Shown piece after piece: positions 35,275 to 45,768 of a DNA stretch of 64,000 nucleotides. Each line of letters begins with the position of its first letter. Position 1 is the first letter of the stretch. Source of the stretch: Clostridium acetobutylicum ATCC 824 (GTDB taxonomy: Bacteria > Bacillota > Clostridia > Clostridiales > Clostridiaceae); NCBI RefSeq assembly GCF_000008765.1, contig NC_003030.1:654001-718000 (forward strand), in the 5' to 3' direction. The notes beneath the pieces are model-generated. The model was not told the origin of the DNA. It ran no database searches and saw only the letters and a list, made by a program, of their open reading frames with translations. The position numbers and the translations under genes are program-made.

Positions 35275-36361
35275 ATATAAGGATGTATACTTATCAGCAA
35301 GCCAAATTACTTTTTTAATGTTTTCTTCCTTGATTGGCGTTGGATTTACCTATTTACCTATTTCAGTTATTAAACAGGCAAGTCAAGATGGGTGGATAGC
35401 GTGTATTATTGGAGCTATATATCCTTTATTATTAGTGTTAATGGCAAGTTATATATGCAAAAAATCACCTAAAGAAAATATTCTAATGCTAAGTAAAAAA
35501 TATTTTGGAAGTATAATTGGAAATACCTTTAACTGTATTTTTATGTTATTTTTTATATTTATTCTAACCTCTGAAATTGCTGGATTTAGTAATGTGTTTA
35601 TTGTATATGCAACAGGTTTTTTGAAATCCTATCAAGTAATTGCAGTGGTTTTATTAGTAACGGCATATATGGCATTTAAAGGCTTGAAGCCGGTTGCAAG
35701 ATTATGTGAGGTGTTATTTTATTTATTGATAGTTTTACTTTTATTGCCTATTGGAGTTTTAAAAGAAGGAAATCCTTTAAATGTTATGCCAGTGGGAGGA
35801 TCGGGTCTAGTTAATATAATTAAGGCTTCAAAGGACACTATGTTTTTTTATACTGGAGCTGAACTTGCTCTACTAATATACCCATTTTCTTTAAGTAGTA
35901 AAAAATTTTTGAAGAGTTGCATTTTATCACTTGGTTTAGTTGTAATTATTTATACATTAGTTACTTTTTTAACTATTTATTATTATGGCATAGATGCAGC
36001 GCCTAAATTATTGTGGCCAACAATAGGATTAAGTGACAGCTTACATGTTCCAATTATAAATAGTTTTAGATACATATTTATATCACTATGGTCACTAGTA
36101 ATATTACGATGTATTTCTGTTTATTATTTTGCAGTTTCTTTTGGAATTAGCAGAATAATAAAGAAAATACCTTCCGAGAGTGTAACTGTATTCATATATC
36201 CAGTAGCTTTTGTACTGTGTATGTTATATCAAAACCCAACCAATAGACGTAGTTATTCAGATATATTAGTGCGTTATTTTGTGATATTTAATTTTTGCTA
36301 TGTTTTTATAATATTAATTATAACGGTGTTCAAGAAAGGTGAAAGACATGAAAATAAATAA
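35267..36361 (+). CDS. gerKB: GerA-type germinant receptor subunit B (APC-like)
   Basis: Product of 364 residues with about ten transmembrane segments and the GerB/spore permease pattern (LSASQITFLMFSSLIGVGFTY, FFYTGAELALLIYPF). Likely binds the germinant. The ATG at 35267 follows AAGGGTGG and overlaps subunit A by eight bases. The gene order A-B-C follows Bacillus gerA rather than the A-C-B order of many clostridial gerK operons. Confidence 0.92.
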   Translation: MNRYKDVYLSASQITFLMFSSLIGVGFTYLPISVIKQASQDGWIACIIGAIYPLLLVLMASYICKKSPKENILMLSKKYFGSIIGNTFNCIFMLFFIFILTSEIAGFSNVFIVYATGFLKSYQVIAVVLLVTAYMAFKGLKPVARLCEVLFYLLIVLLLLPIGVLKEGNPLNVMPVGGSGLVNIIKASKDTMFFYTGAELALLIYPFSLSSKKFLKSCILSLGLVVIIYTLVTFLTIYYYGIDAAPKLLWPTIGLSDSLHVPIINSFRYIFISLWSLVILRCISVYYFAVSFGISRIIKKIPSESVTVFIYPVAFVLCMLYQNPTNRRSYSDILVRYFVIFNFCYVFIILIITVFKKGERHENK

Positions 36362-37454
36362 TAAGTTATTATTTATTCCAGTAATACTAATATTTATTGC
36401 GGTGTTCATAGGAGGAAAAGGAGAGTTAGTAGAGAATTTGGAAATACCAGTAGGAGTCGGTGTGGATGTGGAGAAAACACCTAGTGGTATAGCATATAAA
36501 ATACCTATAGTAGTTTATTCATTTGAGGATGCTAATAAAATAGAAAGTTACCAACTGCTTGGAGAAGGTAGTATTCCACCAGATACTAGGCAGGATAGAC
36601 AACTTAAGGCAAATAAGAAATTTATTTTAGGATTAAATAAAATATTTGTATATAGCGAAGCCTCCGCAAAGAATGGACTAAAGCCTTTCTTGGATTTGAA
36701 CTTAAACAACCCAGAAATAAATGATAGAGCTTGGTGTGTAATTTTTAAAGGAAAAGCACAGGATATTCTCAATTATAAGGTTAAAGGGTATAAAAGTTCT
36801 TCGGATTACATAGAGGGAATGATAAAAAATTTAAATGAATTTAACTTTTTCTCCAAACAGTATACTTTTACAGATATTTTTGTAAGATGTAGTACTGAAG
36901 GTAGAACGGCGTTGTTACCATATATAGAAATAAAGGATGGATTAATACAGACAACAGGACTTGCTATATTCAATAAGGATAAAATGGTTGCTAATGTAGG
37001 TATTGAAGAAAGCAGAGTAATAAATATGTTAAAAGAAAATAATGTAAAGGGTATTGTGTCTGTTGAAAGATCTCCTAAGAGGTACACAAGTTTTTATGGA
37101 GTAACTAAAAGGAAAATTAAATGCTATAAAAAAGATGGAAAATATCAATTTATAATAAACTTAAAATTAAAGGGGAAAATTGTAACAAATCAATTATATA
37201 AAAATATTACTTCAGACTCCAGGCAGCTACAAAAGTTTAAATTTTTACTAGAAAAATCAGTGGAACAAAATTGCAATCAAACCATAAAGGATATAACAAA
37301 AAAATATAAAGTGGATGTTTTAGATTTGGGTAGAGTTGCAACTGCAAAATATGGCAAACATACTGGAACTGATTGGAATAAGGCTGTAAGTGAATCTGAT
37401 ATAAAAGTTAATGTAAAAGTTGAGATTGATGATGAAGGAAGAGGTGATTATTAG
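36348..37454 (+). CDS. gerKC: GerA-type germinant receptor subunit C
   Basis: Product of 368 residues with the Ger(x)C fold (IPVGVGVDVEKTPSG, RAWCVIFKGKAQDILN, C-terminal LGRVATAKYGK.TGTDWNKAV). Members are normally lipoproteins with a lipobox Cys after the signal. Here the N-terminus reads LLFIPVILIFIAVFIGGKGE with no cysteine, so it is probably held by an uncleaved membrane anchor. Start at 36348 (AAAGGTGAAAG site), 14-base overlap with subunit B. Confidence 0.9.
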   Translation: MKINNKLLFIPVILIFIAVFIGGKGELVENLEIPVGVGVDVEKTPSGIAYKIPIVVYSFEDANKIESYQLLGEGSIPPDTRQDRQLKANKKFILGLNKIFVYSEASAKNGLKPFLDLNLNNPEINDRAWCVIFKGKAQDILNYKVKGYKSSSDYIEGMIKNLNEFNFFSKQYTFTDIFVRCSTEGRTALLPYIEIKDGLIQTTGLAIFNKDKMVANVGIEESRVINMLKENNVKGIVSVERSPKRYTSFYGVTKRKIKCYKKDGKYQFIINLKLKGKIVTNQLYKNITSDSRQLQKFKFLLEKSVEQNCNQTIKDITKKYKVDVLDLGRVATAKYGKHTGTDWNKAVSESDIKVNVKVEIDDEGRGDY

Positions 37455-37643
37455 TTAGGAGAGACTTCAACATACCGGGGATATGGAATGAAATTAGTGG
37501 TGACAATTATAAGTAGATTAGTTAATATAATATTTATAATTTGTACAAAAAATAAATTGCCATAACATATTGAATTAAAAAATTATATTTATTATAGTAT
37601 ATATATAATAATATATTAAAATACATCAAAAGAAGGTGGTTTT

Positions 37644-38021
37644 TTGCTGATAAGAATAGATTTTGAATCGGAAACACCTATATATGAACAGTTAAAAAAT
37701 CAATTAGTTATAGGTATGGCTAAGGGGGAGTTAAGGAGAGGAGAAAGTCTTCCTTCTGTGAGGCAAATGGCAGAGGATATAGGGATAAATTTGCATACTG
37801 TCAATAAAGTATATAACATATTGAAGCAGGAAGGATATCTTAATATCGACAGAAGAATAGGTGCTGTGATAAACGAAAATATGCCCGAAAGAACCGAAGA
37901 ATTTTCAGAAAAATTGATTAAGGAGCTTGAATATGTTATTGCAGATTGTAAATGCAGAGATATAAGTAAAAAAGAATTTTTAGATATATGCAGTAAGATT
38001 TATGATGATTATAATTCGTAG
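37644..38021 (+). CDS. GntR-family regulator, YtrA subfamily
   Basis: Product of 125 residues: winged helix (TPIYEQLKNQLVIGMAKGEL, GESLPSVRQMAEDIGINLHTVNKVYNILKQEGYL) and only a short C-terminal helix, typical of YtrA-type repressors that control adjacent membrane-protein genes. TTG start with AGAAGGTGG site. The next gene follows 17 bases later, so it is the likely target and operon partner. Confidence 0.9.
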   Translation: MLIRIDFESETPIYEQLKNQLVIGMAKGELRRGESLPSVRQMAEDIGINLHTVNKVYNILKQEGYLNIDRRIGAVINENMPERTEEFSEKLIKELEYVIADCKCRDISKKEFLDICSKIYDDYNS

Positions 38022-38038
38022 CTTTGGAGGATGTTTTT

Positions 38039-39157
38039 ATGAATGATGGAAGAATGTTAGGTTTATTTACTTTTATTATAATGATTATCAGTATAATATC
38101 TCAAATAATAGCATTAAGTGCATCTCAACGAAATATATATTTGGGAATCAGAATTCCACAAGAAGAAATAAATAATACAAAAATAAAGGCAATCGGGAAA
38201 AGATACATATGGTCTAATCTTCTTTTGGGAATACCAATTGCAGCTTTACTCTCTTACTGTGTGTATAAAATTAATAATGATATTTTATATTTAGCAGCTA
38301 TAATTTTATTTATGGCAATAAGTTTTTTGCTTTACTATTATTATAATAGAAAGATTTTAAAAATAAAAAAAGAAGAAGGTTGGCTAAAAACTAAGAAGCA
38401 GGAAATAGTTATTGATACATCCTTTGCCAAAAGAAAAAGTGAAAGAATGGTTGCAGGAAGCAGATGGTTTTTATTATCGCTAATATTTATTGTTATATGC
38501 TTGATTGTTAACGTTAAGCAATATCCCAATATTCCATATAGGTATCCAACTCATTGGGATATTAACGGAAGACCAAATGCATACTCACTTAAATCTTATA
38601 TGACTATTTTTTCTATGCCTATTAATCAGCTTATTTTAATTGCAGTTATGTTTTTTTCTTATAAAATAACGTTTTGGAGTAAGAACGAATTGGATGGAAG
38701 AAATCCAAAGGATTCAGGAGAAAGAAATATAAAATTCAGAAATGTGTGGGCTATATATGCAATAGTAGTTAATTTTTTCCTCCAAATCATATTTTTAATT
38801 CAAGATTTTCAAATAATGCATATAGTTAATACAAATCCTAAATTTATAATTATTGCAGTCATAACAATGACTATTGTAGTAATCTGTTCGTCTCTAATTA
38901 TATCAATAAAGGTTGGACAAGGAGGAAGTAGACTTAAGACAAGAGGGAATAAGTCTGAATTTGGAATCAACATGAGAGATGACGATAAGTATTGGAGGTT
39001 AGGAAATCTATTCTATTGTAATAAAAATGATCCATCAATTTTTGTTCAAAAGAGATTTGGAATTGGATGGACTGTAAATGTAGGAAACAAGTTTGGAGTG
39101 CTTTTTTATGTGCTAATAATTGTTTTTCTTATAATATGTATTGCTATATCTAGGTGA
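38039..39157 (+). CDS. DUF1648/DUF5808 multi-pass membrane protein
   Basis: Product of 372 residues with about eight membrane segments. A central DUF1648 motif (YPTHWDINGRPNAYSLKSY) and a C-terminal DUF5808 motif (DDKYWRLGNLFYCNKNDPS, KRFGIGWTVNVGNKFG) are plain. Related to the SdpI immunity protein family. Start 38039 with TTGGAGG 10 bases before; cotranscribed with the GntR gene, the common pairing for this family. Function unknown; an immunity or envelope role is inferred only. Confidence 0.87.
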   Translation: MNDGRMLGLFTFIIMIISIISQIIALSASQRNIYLGIRIPQEEINNTKIKAIGKRYIWSNLLLGIPIAALLSYCVYKINNDILYLAAIILFMAISFLLYYYYNRKILKIKKEEGWLKTKKQEIVIDTSFAKRKSERMVAGSRWFLLSLIFIVICLIVNVKQYPNIPYRYPTHWDINGRPNAYSLKSYMTIFSMPINQLILIAVMFFSYKITFWSKNELDGRNPKDSGERNIKFRNVWAIYAIVVNFFLQIIFLIQDFQIMHIVNTNPKFIIIAVITMTIVVICSSLIISIKVGQGGSRLKTRGNKSEFGINMRDDDKYWRLGNLFYCNKNDPSIFVQKRFGIGWTVNVGNKFGVLFYVLIIVFLIICIAISR

Positions 39158-39176
39158 ATAAAATAAAAAAATAATA

Positions 39177-39665
39177 TTGAAAGCTGTCCTTTAAATGTAA
39201 ATCTAAGTTACATCATATAGGACAGCTTTCAGTCTTAGAACCTAAAATCATCTCAATTACGACCCATATGCATAACTACACACCTAAGTACCCCTTTTTT
39301 TATTACTTAAGCACTTTGTTACAGACATAAGTTTTCATTCGATTTATTAACATACCTTTAAAAACTATAACAATATTTCAATTATTATAACCTCTAAAGA
39401 AAAATTAATAAATCTTCGCTCAACTATTGTAAATCAATATATTACCTCATATAGTTTACCCTATATAAAGCGATATACAAACTTATAACAATTTTCCTCC
39501 GACATACATAAAACCTAGCGGGGTTAAAGGTTAGATCTCATATACATCTTTGGTCGAATAATTTCGAGCTTAAACTAATAAAAATAAACCCTAATTACTC
39601 TTCGCTCAACAACTTTAAATCCCTTGACAGTATTATAATGCCCAATAAAATTTTTTATATGTATC
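39177..39665 (-). repeat. Non-coding repeat copy A with terminal hairpin
   Basis: First of two related blocks in a 900-base gene-free gap. Shared landmarks with copy B, in order: a hairpin with an AAATGTAA...TTACAT loop, CACACCTAA ... TTAAGCACTT, and TTTAAAT ... TTGAC ... TATTATAATGCCCAATA. Copy A also has an internal duplication of CTTCGCTCAAC (39412 and 39601). The hairpin lies at the left edge with a T-rich tract on the reverse strand, suggesting reverse-strand transcripts ending there. No convincing ORF. Confidence 0.55.
39179..39230. terminator. Hairpin terminator after DUF1648 gene/end of repeat A
   Basis: GAAAGCTGTCC and GGACAGCTTTC form a perfect 11-bp stem with a 30-base loop. Reverse-strand reading gives AATATTATTTTTTTATTTT right after, a good T tract; on the plus strand no T run follows, but it lies 21 bases past the DUF1648 stop. 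Confidence 0.7.
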
Positions 39666-39685
39666 ATTTTTATAAAATATAATTA

Positions 39686-39935
39686 AAAGAGAGCTATCCC
39701 TCAAATGCAAGTGTCGGTTACATTTTTAGAATAGCTCCCTTATCATAAGATTTAAGGTTATATATAACGCCACACCTAAACAATCCATTTATTACATTAT
39801 TTAAGCACTTGTTATATACAATATTCAGTGCATTGATTAAAATACAATATAAATAAATTAATGAATAATCACTGAATAACCTTAAATTCTTTGACGCTAT
39901 TATAATGCCCAATATAATCTTTTATATTCATGAAA
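39686..39935 (-). repeat. Non-coding repeat copy B with terminal hairpin
   Basis: Shorter copy of the block at 39177. Its left-edge hairpin uses GAGCTATCC / GAATAGCTC (39691-39737, one mismatch), with TCTCTTTTAATT following on the reverse strand. A 64-codon reverse frame inside it has no ribosome site and no likeness to a protein; I do not call it a gene. The remaining bases to 40061 hold only the ribosome site of the next gene. Confidence 0.5.
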
Positions 39936-40061
39936 ATTAAGTTTGTGAGATTGCTATTTTGAAGCTTAAATGTATAAATGTTGAAAAAAAGTAATAGGAT
40001 ATATAGAAAAACTATTACAAGATTTAGGGTATAGTATTTTTTAAAAATGGAGGATGAGAGA

Positions 40062-41648
40062 ATGATGGATAGTAAATTTGAAATTAATAAGCTTCAAGAA
40101 CAGCTTAAAAGAGATCCCTTTGAAAAGTATGAAGAATATGAAATACGCATAAGAAATGTAAAGTCTGTAATTGTAGGAAAGGGAACTCTTGAAGAGGAGA
40201 GCTACGATAAAGATTATGGGTTTTGCTATATAAAAATTGAGTGGTATGGAATTAATTCAGTGGAAAAGGTAAAAAGCGAATATTTTTTTTGTATGATAAG
40301 CAAAAGGAATTTAAATGGAGATGTTGATTTTAATAACAAATATGACGTGAGTTGTAAATTTGTATCCATAGGTGAAAAGGTATATATTGATAATGAAAGT
40401 TTAAATATAAGTATTAATGGAGAAAATTATAAGATATATTGTGTAAATCTTTATAGACAAGCTTTTGAAAGTAATGAGGAGTTTAAAACTAGAATAACAA
40501 ATATAAAGCATATACCAATTGGAAGAGTAAAATTTAATAAAAATAATTACGATATAAAAACATACTCGGGTATAGTTGGAAATGAATGGAATGTAATAAA
40601 GGAAGTAAGGATACCTAAAATATACAGTCTTTTTACAGCTATCGATAATGTGGCTATAAAGGAAATATGTAAAGTAGATGTTGAATATGTTTTGTATGGG
40701 AAGCTTATGTTAATAGATAAAGCTATAAGTATAGATATGGGAAGTTTATTTATAATGATTAACAATAAGTCTGTTCCCATATATTCAATTTGCCTTAATA
40801 GTATGTATTTTTATGATGTAAACAAGTTTAAAAACAATATTGAGCATATATCTATGATAAGTGCAGGGAAGGTAAGAATGAATCCATCTAAGTATGATTT
40901 TGAAAGTAGTACTTTTCTTGTAGATGTAATATGGAAAAAGTGGGCTGCTCCTTTTGTAAATGACTTATGTTCATTTTCTATAAGCATATCAAAAGAAGAT
41001 GCAAGTATTCTTTACAAAGGAGGGGGCGTATATGATGTTTATATAAACTTTGAAATCCAGGAAGATAAAATTTCTGTAGATAGCATTAATGTTATTACCT
41101 TTAGTAAAAATATAAAACTTGAATATGAAGTTCAAAGTAGTGAAAGTGTTTCACAAGTGATAGATAATGGAGTACAGATACAAAATGATTTAAATCAAGA
41201 TATGAATATGGAATTTAATTTGATGAGATATATAAGTGATAAAGGTAAGTATGGATATATGGATAGTTCAAAGAGAAAGATTTTAATAGAACCTAAGTAT
41301 GATTATATAGGAAGCTTTTATGAGGGCCTTGCGAGGGTCAATATAAATGGTAGTTGGGGGTTTATAAATTTAAATGGTGATATTGTTATAGAACCTAAAT
41401 TTAGTATGGTAAAAGATTTTCATGATGGACTTGCAGCCTTTAGTTTGAAAAAATTTGGCACAAAGAGGTGGGGATATGTTAATTTAAGTGGTAAAATTGT
41501 AATTGAGGCTAAGTATTCAGAAGCTGGAGATTTTTACAATGGGGTTGCAAGTGTTAGACTTCAAGGGATTTTTGCTTCTAAAAAGAATATATATATAAGC
41601 AGTGATGGTAAAATAGTTAATTACAAACAAATGCTTAGTGTTAAATAA
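40062..41648 (+). CDS. WG-repeat protein with triplicated N-terminal domain
   Basis: Product of 528 residues, no signal peptide. The first 360 residues hold three similar blocks of about 120 residues, each with an opening helix/strand (YEEYEIRIRNVKSVIVGKGT, NEEFKTRITNIKHIPIGRVK, VNKFKNNIEHISMISAGKVR) and a later YD...W segment. I know no named family for this block. After a linker, three WG (KWG) repeats follow (YGYMDSSKRKILIEPKYDYI, WGFINLNGDIVIEPKFSMV, WGYVNLSGKIVIEAKYSEA). WG proteins are numerous in clostridia, with unclear role. Start at 40062 with GGAGG at 40049; monocistronic. Confidence 0.82.
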   Translation: MMDSKFEINKLQEQLKRDPFEKYEEYEIRIRNVKSVIVGKGTLEEESYDKDYGFCYIKIEWYGINSVEKVKSEYFFCMISKRNLNGDVDFNNKYDVSCKFVSIGEKVYIDNESLNISINGENYKIYCVNLYRQAFESNEEFKTRITNIKHIPIGRVKFNKNNYDIKTYSGIVGNEWNVIKEVRIPKIYSLFTAIDNVAIKEICKVDVEYVLYGKLMLIDKAISIDMGSLFIMINNKSVPIYSICLNSMYFYDVNKFKNNIEHISMISAGKVRMNPSKYDFESSTFLVDVIWKKWAAPFVNDLCSFSISISKEDASILYKGGGVYDVYINFEIQEDKISVDSINVITFSKNIKLEYEVQSSESVSQVIDNGVQIQNDLNQDMNMEFNLMRYISDKGKYGYMDSSKRKILIEPKYDYIGSFYEGLARVNINGSWGFINLNGDIVIEPKFSMVKDFHDGLAAFSLKKFGTKRWGYVNLSGKIVIEAKYSEAGDFYNGVASVRLQGIFASKKNIYISSDGKIVNYKQMLSVK

Positions 41649-41722
41649 ACATATTAAAAAATTATTTATAACATTTAAGGATAAATTATGGTATTATAGT
41701 ATAACGATGAGGAGGAGATGGG

Positions 41723-43588
41723 ATGTTTGATAATAAAGATTTCAAAGATAACAAGTATAAGTATGCTATTTTTTATACACTAGGGGCAATAATTTTTGTC
41801 CTATTGGTTAATTATGCAGCATCCTCAATAAGAACTGAAGAAATAACATATAATAAATTTCTCGATTTATTAAATGCAAAAAAAGTTTCACAGGTTAATA
41901 TTTCAGATGAAAAGATAATGATAGTGCCAAAAGAGAATGCTGGCTTTCATAAAAAGATTCTATATACAGGTAGAATAGAAGATCCGGATTTAAAAACTGA
42001 GCTTAAGAAATCAGGAGCAGAAATAAAGCCAGAGATAAAAAATGATGATCCAATAAAGAATTTTTTAATCACATGGATTTTGCCGATAATACTTCTTGCT
42101 TTCTTTGGTAAGATTTTATTTGGAAAACTGGATAAAAAGTTTGGTAATGGAGTTATGTCTTTTGGTAAGAATAATGCTAAATTATATGCAGAAAGTGAAA
42201 CAGGAAAAACCTTTGAAGATGTTGCTGGACAGGAAGAAGCAAAAGAGTCTCTTGTGGAAATTGTAGATTTTCTACATAATCCTAATAAATATGCAGAAAT
42301 AGGAGCTAAACTTCCTAAGGGAGCACTTTTAGTTGGTCCGCCAGGTACAGGAAAAACTCTTTTAGCAAAGGCTGTAGCTGGAGAGGCCAAAGTACCATTT
42401 TTTTCAATGTCAGGTTCTGATTTTGTTGAAATGTTTGTTGGAATGGGAGCTGCAAGGGTTAGAGATTTATTTGAGCAAGCTCAAGAAAAGGCACCTTGTA
42501 TAATATTTATAGATGAAATAGACGCCATAGGTAAGAGTAGAGAAAATACACTTGGAGGCTCTAATGATGAGAGAGAGCAAACTTTAAATCAGCTTTTAGC
42601 AGAAATGGATGGTTTTGATTCGTCAAAGGGAGTTGTTATTTTAGCTGCAACTAATAGACCAGAGATTTTAGATAAGGCACTTTTAAGGCCTGGAAGATTT
42701 GATAGAAGAGTTATAGTAGATAGACCTGATTTAAAAGGTAGGGAGGCTATACTTAAAGTTCATGCTAAAGATGTTAAGATGTCAGAGGATATATCTCTTG
42801 AAGAAATAGCAAAAGCAACCTCAGGTGCTGTTGGAGCTGATCTTGCAAATATAGTAAATGAAGCTGCACTTTTAGCTGTAAAGAATGGAAGGAATAAGGT
42901 TTATCAGGAAGATCTAGATAAGGCAGTTGAATTTATAATTGCAGGAAAAGAAAAGAAAGATAAGATATTGTCAGATAAAGACAAGAAGACAGTTGCATAT
43001 CATGAAGTTGGTCATGCGTTAGTAGCGGCTCTTTTAAAACATACTAATCCGGTACATAAAATAACTATTGTGCCTACAACTATGGGAGCATTGGGATATA
43101 CTATGCAGCTTCCAGAAGAAGAAAAATATCTTGTAACTAAAGATGAAATGATGGATGAGATATCTGTTCTACTTGGAGGAAGGTCCTCAGAGGAAGTTGT
43201 TTTTGGAACTATTTCAACGGGAGCATCAAATGATATAGAAAAAGCCACACAAACTGCTAGAAATATGGTTACAATATATGGAATGACTGATAAGTTTGAT
43301 ATGATGGCACTTCAGTCTCAAGGAAGTAGATATTTAGATGGAACTCCTGCTAAAAATTGTAGCAATGAAGTTGAGTATGAAGCAGATAAAGAGGTATTAA
43401 GAATTATAAAAGAAGCACATAATAAAGCAAAGGATATTTTAAAGGCGAATAGAGAGCTTCTTGATAGTATTGCAGAAATTCTTCTTGTGAAAGAAACATT
43501 AACTGGCAGCGAATTTATGAAAATTGTAAAGGAGAGCTCAGCATGGAAAGAGATGAACGAAATACAGATGGAGAAGTTAACAGATTAA
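41723..43588 (+). CDS. ftsH: ATP-dependent zinc metalloprotease FtsH
   Basis: Product of 621 residues. Two N-terminal membrane segments (about 14-33 and 112-130) flank a small external domain; the AAA+ module has Walker A GPPGTGKT (205-212), Walker [12 protein letters not shown] and the SRH region RPGRFDRRV; the zinc protease motif HEVGH is at 427-431. Degrades unfolded or regulatory membrane proteins. The C-terminus is shorter than in E. coli. It overlaps the following helicase gene by 46 bases. Ribosome site GAGGAGGAG. Confidence 0.96.
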   Translation: MFDNKDFKDNKYKYAIFYTLGAIIFVLLVNYAASSIRTEEITYNKFLDLLNAKKVSQVNISDEKIMIVPKENAGFHKKILYTGRIEDPDLKTELKKSGAEIKPEIKNDDPIKNFLITWILPIILLAFFGKILFGKLDKKFGNGVMSFGKNNAKLYAESETGKTFEDVAGQEEAKESLVEIVDFLHNPNKYAEIGAKLPKGALLVGPPGTGKTLLAKAVAGEAKVPFFSMSGSDFVEMFVGMGAARVRDLFEQAQEKAPCIIFIDEIDAIGKSRENTLGGSNDEREQTLNQLLAEMDGFDSSKGVVILAATNRPEILDKALLRPGRFDRRVIVDRPDLKGREAILKVHAKDVKMSEDISLEEIAKATSGAVGADLANIVNEAALLAVKNGRNKVYQEDLDKAVEFIIAGKEKKDKILSDKDKKTVAYHEVGHALVAALLKHTNPVHKITIVPTTMGALGYTMQLPEEEKYLVTKDEMMDEISVLLGGRSSEEVVFGTISTGASNDIEKATQTARNMVTIYGMTDKFDMMALQSQGSRYLDGTPAKNCSNEVEYEADKEVLRIIKEAHNKAKDILKANRELLDSIAEILLVKETLTGSEFMKIVKESSAWKEMNEIQMEKLTD

Positions 43589-45708
43589 TTGAGGAAAAAA
43601 ATAAGGCCGAGGAACTTGAAAGTGAAGCTTTAAAATTAAAAGGCGTTATTGAGATTATAAATAGGGAAATAATTCAGTATATAAATAAGAAAAAAGAAAT
43701 CTCACAGTATATAATTGAAGAAAGAGAAAAGACTCTTGAAGATTACGCAGATGATGAAGATAAGATAATAGAATATTTTGATCATGAAAGATATGTTAAG
43801 GAAGAAACCTTTAGTATCATATATAAAAGACTTAAAGAATTAAATATCTTATTATCCTCACCTTACTTTGGAAAGATTGACTTTGAAGAGGAGGGTTTAG
43901 GAGAAGAAAAAATATATATAGGTAGATTTGGAGTTACACCAAGCGGAGGGTATGAACCTTTAGTAGTTGACTGGAGAGCACCTATAGCTTCTCTCTTTTA
44001 TACTCCTGAATTAGGGCAAACTAGATATAAAGCTCCAGCTGGAGACGTAACTGTAAATGTAAAAGGTAAGAGGCAATATATAATAAAAAAAGGTAAACTT
44101 GAAGGATTTTTTGATTCGGAAGTTGATGTAAAAGATGAAATACTTCAAATGGTTTTAAGTAAAAATACAGGAGATAAACTCCGCGATATTGTAATGACAA
44201 TACAATCTGAGCAGGACAATATTATAAGGCAGGAAAGAAATAAAATATCAGTAGTAAATGGAGTTGCTGGAAGTGGTAAGACAACTATAGCACTTCATAG
44301 AGTTGCGTTCCTTTTGTATAATTACAGAACCATACTTCAAGATAAAATTTTAATTTTAGGACCTAATCCAGTTTTTATGGAATACATAAAAAATGTACTC
44401 CCAAGTCTTGGAGAAGAAAATGTAAGACAGGAGACTTTTGTTGATTTTGCACTTGATATACTTCCACTTGATACTTACGATATTATGAGTACTAGAGATT
44501 ATATGGAAAAAATTCTTATGGAAGATGAAGAATTTATACAGGATGTTAAGCGTAAAACTTCTGATAACTATATAACTGCACTTGATAATCTTGTTTCTGA
44601 GATAGAAAGACAATATAAGGATAATATGCAGGATGTGTTTTATGGAGATATAAGAGCAGTTAGCAGAGGAGAAATAGTAGAGCTTTTTACTGAATACTAT
44701 GAATATATGCCTCTTTTTAGAAGAAATAAAAAAATAAGAAGAATAATTTTTAGTAAGCTTAAAGACATAAGAGATGAGAAGATTAGGCAAATACAAAAGG
44801 AATATGAAGAGGCAGTTAAGAACAGTACTTCTGAAGAACTAAATTTGCAGGGAAATAAGCTTATGTTTCAGAGAAAGCTTAAAATACGTGAAACTCTAAG
44901 GCGACTTATGGAGGCTAAGAGATCTCTTACATGGCTTGATAACATTGATGTACTTGAAATTTATAAAAGGCTTAACGGTGACAAAATATATACTATAGAT
45001 GACGTAGCACCGCTTATGTATATTAAAATAAGGTTAGATGGAGTAAAACTTGAACGTGAGGTAAAGCATGTAGTTATAGATGAGGCACAGGATTATAGTA
45101 AACTGCAGTTTATTGTGATAAAGAAACTTACAAATTGTCTTGGCATGACTATTGTTGGAGATTCAAATCAAAGATTGATTCCAAAATTTGATGAAAAAAT
45201 TGCTATGGAAAGAATGGATACTATCTTTGAAGATATGGATTTTGAAATGTTTAAGCTTGACAAAAGCTATAGATCAACTAAGGAAATAATGGAATACGCC
45301 AATAGATTTTTAAATGACACGAGTATAATTCCAATGGTTAGAAGTGGTGAGAAGGTTCAAAGTTTATCCATTAGCAGTGAAGATGAATTTGTAGATAGGG
45401 TTACTTATGCCATTGACGATATGAAAAAAGAAGGAATTGAAACAATAGGTGTAATATGTGAAAATATGCATGACACTAAATATTTCGGTGAACTACTAAA
45501 AAGCAAAAAGTATATAAATATAATAGAAAAAGAAAATCAAATTTATACAGGTGGAGAGACAGTTATGCCTTCTTATTTTGCTAAAGGATTAGAGTTCGAT
45601 GGTGTAATTCTTGTAAGTAGAGAAAATAAAGAGAATAAAGATAGGGTTTTATATGTTATGGCTACTAGAGCTCTTCATAAATTGTATGATTTTCATATAG
45701 AGTTTTAA
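43543..45708 (+). CDS. helD: HelD-like UvrD/Rep family helicase
   Basis: Product of 721 residues. N-terminal coiled coil (about 1-70), then [25 protein letters not shown], Walker [23 protein letters not shown] (about 238-258), motif [15 protein letters not shown], and C-terminal motifs ([31 protein letters not shown]). These match HelD, the factor that removes stalled RNA polymerase from DNA. ATG at 43543 with AAGGAG lies inside ftsH, out of its frame (46-base overlap). Coupled expression with the protease is likely. Confidence 0.9.
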   Translation: MERDERNTDGEVNRLIEEKNKAEELESEALKLKGVIEIINREIIQYINKKKEISQYIIEEREKTLEDYADDEDKIIEYFDHERYVKEETFSIIYKRLKELNILLSSPYFGKIDFEEEGLGEEKIYIGRFGVTPSGGYEPLVVDWRAPIASLFYTPELGQTRYKAPAGDVTVNVKGKRQYIIKKGKLEGFFDSEVDVKDEILQMVLSKNTGDKLRDIVMTIQSEQDNIIRQERNKISVVNGVAGSGKTTIALHRVAFLLYNYRTILQDKILILGPNPVFMEYIKNVLPSLGEENVRQETFVDFALDILPLDTYDIMSTRDYMEKILMEDEEFIQDVKRKTSDNYITALDNLVSEIERQYKDNMQDVFYGDIRAVSRGEIVELFTEYYEYMPLFRRNKKIRRIIFSKLKDIRDEKIRQIQKEYEEAVKNSTSEELNLQGNKLMFQRKLKIRETLRRLMEAKRSLTWLDNIDVLEIYKRLNGDKIYTIDDVAPLMYIKIRLDGVKLEREVKHVVIDEAQDYSKLQFIVIKKLTNCLGMTIVGDSNQRLIPKFDEKIAMERMDTIFEDMDFEMFKLDKSYRSTKEIMEYANRFLNDTSIIPMVRSGEKVQSLSISSEDEFVDRVTYAIDDMKKEGIETIGVICENMHDTKYFGELLKSKKYINIIEKENQIYTGGETVMPSYFAKGLEFDGVILVSRENKENKDRVLYVMATRALHKLYDFHIEF

Positions 45709-45713
45709 GGTGT

Positions 45714-45761
45714 ACCTCCAGAATAATTTTTACCTTTAAGGGTAAAAATACTTTTGGAGGT
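45714..45761 (+). promoter_or_regulatory. Long hairpin hiding the ribosome site of the FMN reductase gene
   Basis: ACCTCCA (45714-45720) pairs with TGGAGGT (45755-45761) and ATTTTTACC with GGGTAAAAAT inside. The right arm is the Shine-Dalgarno site of the gene starting at 45769. No T run follows the hairpin, so it looks like translational control, though a weak terminator role for helD is possible. Confidence 0.6.
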
Positions 45762-45768
45762 GTTTTAA

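Noticed and set aside
38083-38103. Fur-like sequence AATGATTATCAGTATAATATC
   Set aside because: Lies inside the coding region of a membrane protein where Ile/Met codons produce the pattern.
39718-39912. 64-codon reverse-strand ORF
   Set aside because: No ribosome site, composition like random AT-rich DNA, and not kept in the sister repeat copy.
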